Shown here: positions 5,992 to 7,340 of the stretch, piece after piece
How the letters are laid out: each line of letters starts with the position of its first letter
How positions within the stretch are numbered: the first letter of the stretch is position 1
Assembly (NCBI GenBank): GCA_046160675.1
Contig: JBJXHH010000141.1
Span: 1 to 7,340, forward strand
DNA length: 7,340 nucleotides
Source of the DNA: JACMJP01 sp046160675
GTDB taxonomy: Bacteria; Bacteroidota; Bacteroidia; Chitinophagales; BACL12
Direction of reading: 5' to 3'
Notes under the pieces: generated by a model
Database searches by the model: none
Told to the model about the DNA's origin: nothing
The model's input: only the letters and a program-made list of their open reading frames with translations
Position numbers and translations under genes: made by a program

Positions 5992-7340
5992 ATGTGGAAG
6001 AAAAATATTCTGGAAGCGATAGGAAACACTCCTTTAATTCAACTCAATAATATTGTAAAAGATATCCCTGCAACAATTCTTGCAAAAGTAGAAACATTCA
6101 ATCCCGGGAATTCTATTAAAGACCGCATGGCGCTTAAAATGATAGAAGATGCGGAAAAAGACGGAAGGTTAAAACCGGGAGGGACGATCATAGAAGGAAC
6201 TTCAGGAAATACAGGCATGGGGCTGGCAATAGCAGCTATCATCAAAGGCTATAAATGCATTTTTACTACGACGGATAAACAAAGTATAGAAAAAGTGAAT
6301 GCATTGAAAGCATTCGGTGCTGATGTAATTGTTTGCCCAACGGATGTTGACCCTGAAGATCCTAGAAGTTATTATTCAGTCTCTTCAAGGTTAATCAATG
6401 AAGTACCAAACTCCTGGAAACCAAACCAATATGATAACCCAAGCAACAGTGTTGCACATTATGAAACCACTGGCCCTGAGATCTGGGAGCAAACGGATGG
6501 CAAGATCACTCACTTTGTTGCTGGTGTTGGAACAGGCGGAACCATTTGCGGGACAGGAAAATTCCTGAAAGAAAAAAATCCTGCAATAAAAGTTTGGGGA
6601 ATTGATACTTATGGAAGTGTTTTTAAAAAGTATAAAGAGACGGGCATTTTTGATAAAAATGAAATTTACCCATACGTAACGGAAGGAATAGGGGAAGATT
6701 TTCTGCCGCAGAATGTTGACATGAGTATAATAGATGCATTTGAAAAAGTAACGGATAAAGATGCAGCAATTATGACTGGAAGGATCGTAAAGGAAGAGGG
6801 AATTTGGGTTGGTAATTCAAGCGGTTCGGCACTTCAGGGTTTGCTGCAACTTGCGCATCATTTTAAACCAGAAGACGTTGTTGTTGTCATATTTGTGGAT
6901 CATGGTACGAGGTACCTTGGTAAAATGTTCAATCCTGAATGGATGATAAAAATGGGATATTTTGATAAAAGCGGGTTAACTGCAAAAGATCTCATTTCTT
7001 CAAACCAAAAAGGCGACTTGATCTCGGTGGATATAAACACAACCGTTGCACAAGCATTGCAGTTGATGATGCAACATGATTTCTCCCAACTACCTGTTAC
7101 TGATCAGAAAAGAATAGTTGGTTCACTAAATGAAAATGTGTTATATAATGCAGTAGTAAAAAACCCGGAAATAAAGCATGCAAAAGTGGGCGAAATTATG
7201 AAGCCTGCTTTTCCTTTTGCTGATATTTCCACACCAGTTGATTCGTTGAGTAAAATGATAACTGCAGATAATCCGGCCTTGCTTGTAAGAGATTTCAAAG
7301 TAGATAAAACTTATATCATAACCAGGTATGATGTGATGCA
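5992..7340 (+). CDS. cbs: Cystathionine beta-synthase, PLP-dependent, with C-terminal CBS-domain pair (3' end cut off)
   Basis: Condenses serine (or activated serine) with homocysteine to cystathionine, the first step of transsulfuration; the enzyme is cytoplasmic. The frame is open for 449 codons to the window edge, and probably only a few residues are missing, as the end resembles the last strand and helix of the second CBS domain. The fold-type II PLP core has the Schiff-base K43 in NPGNSIKDR, the substrate loop EGTSGNTG (68-75), the phosphate-binding GVGTGGT (178-184) and S276 in GNSSGSA, the serine that contacts the PLP ring nitrogen. The segments QYDNPSNSVAHYETTGPEI (146-164) and TEGIGEDFLP (230-239) resemble human CBS more than cysteine synthase. 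There is no N-terminal heme domain. A CBS-domain pair occupies about 333-449 and probably senses an adenosyl ligand. ATG 5992 gives the family start, ILEAIGNTPLIQL. A lyase partner gene may follow outside the window. Confidence 0.96.
   Translation, partial: MWKKNILEAIGNTPLIQLNNIVKDIPATILAKVETFNPGNSIKDRMALKMIEDAEKDGRLKPGGTIIEGTSGNTGMGLAIAAIIKGYKCIFTTTDKQSIEKVNALKAFGADVIVCPTDVDPEDPRSYYSVSSRLINEVPNSWKPNQYDNPSNSVAHYETTGPEIWEQTDGKITHFVAGVGTGGTICGTGKFLKEKNPAIKVWGIDTYGSVFKKYKETGIFDKNEIYPYVTEGIGEDFLPQNVDMSIIDAFEKVTDKDAAIMTGRIVKEEGIWVGNSSGSALQGLLQLAHHFKPEDVVVVIFVDHGTRYLGKMFNPEWMIKMGYFDKSGLTAKDLISSNQKGDLISVDINTTVAQALQLMMQHDFSQLPVTDQKRIVGSLNENVLYNAVVKNPEIKHAKVGEIMKPAFPFADISTPVDSLSKMITADNPALLVRDFKVDKTYIITRYDVM

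Noticed and set aside
1..7340. Search for mobile elements, CRISPR arrays, tRNA genes and defence genes
   Set aside because: No transposase, spaced repeats, tRNA-like cloverleaf or toxin-antitoxin pair was seen by eye. All long frames are accounted for by core metabolic and envelope genes.

Overview
The window looks like chromosomal housekeeping DNA from a member of the Bacteroidota, probably Chitinophagaceae or a relative. Four things point there: low-to-moderate GC; starts with no recognisable Shine-Dalgarno sequence and A-rich upstream regions; several exact copies of the Bacteroidota -7 promoter element TAnnTTTG just upstream of genes; and Gram-negative envelope genes, including Kdo activation for lipopolysaccharide. 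No mobile element, CRISPR array, tRNA or rRNA was seen.

Left part (about 1-4728, minus strand): four genes are packed head to tail and read leftward. They are a long-form NfeD membrane protease (3352-4728), KdsB (CMP-Kdo synthetase, 2627-3349), a membrane-anchored endonuclease/exonuclease/phosphatase-fold (EEP) hydrolase (1534-2598) and glycerol kinase GlpK (71-1537). The junctions are a 2-nt gap, a 28-nt gap and an ATGA overlap, so they are probably one operon. The first three act in or for the envelope and the last phosphorylates glycerol. Another minus-strand gene probably begins at position 16 and leaves the window, preceded by its own -7 element.

Centre (4729-4811): a short divergent intergenic region carries two exact -7 elements on opposite strands, arranged so that the transcripts would overlap, with an inverted repeat between them.

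Right part (4812-7340, plus strand): first a secreted protein with two LysM domains, a long acidic linker and a C-terminal domain resembling the RlpA double-psi beta-barrel. It ends at a strong intrinsic terminator. Directly after the terminator, and partly overlapping it, is a promoter whose -7 element ends 5 nt before the ATG of cystathionine beta-synthase. That gene probably makes a leaderless mRNA. It runs off the right edge lacking only its last few residues.

I see no clear novel system. The most interesting points are the compact regulatory DNA (overlapping terminator and promoter, face-to-face promoters), the apparently inactive RlpA-like domain, and the coupling of an envelope hydrolase to glycerol kinase.
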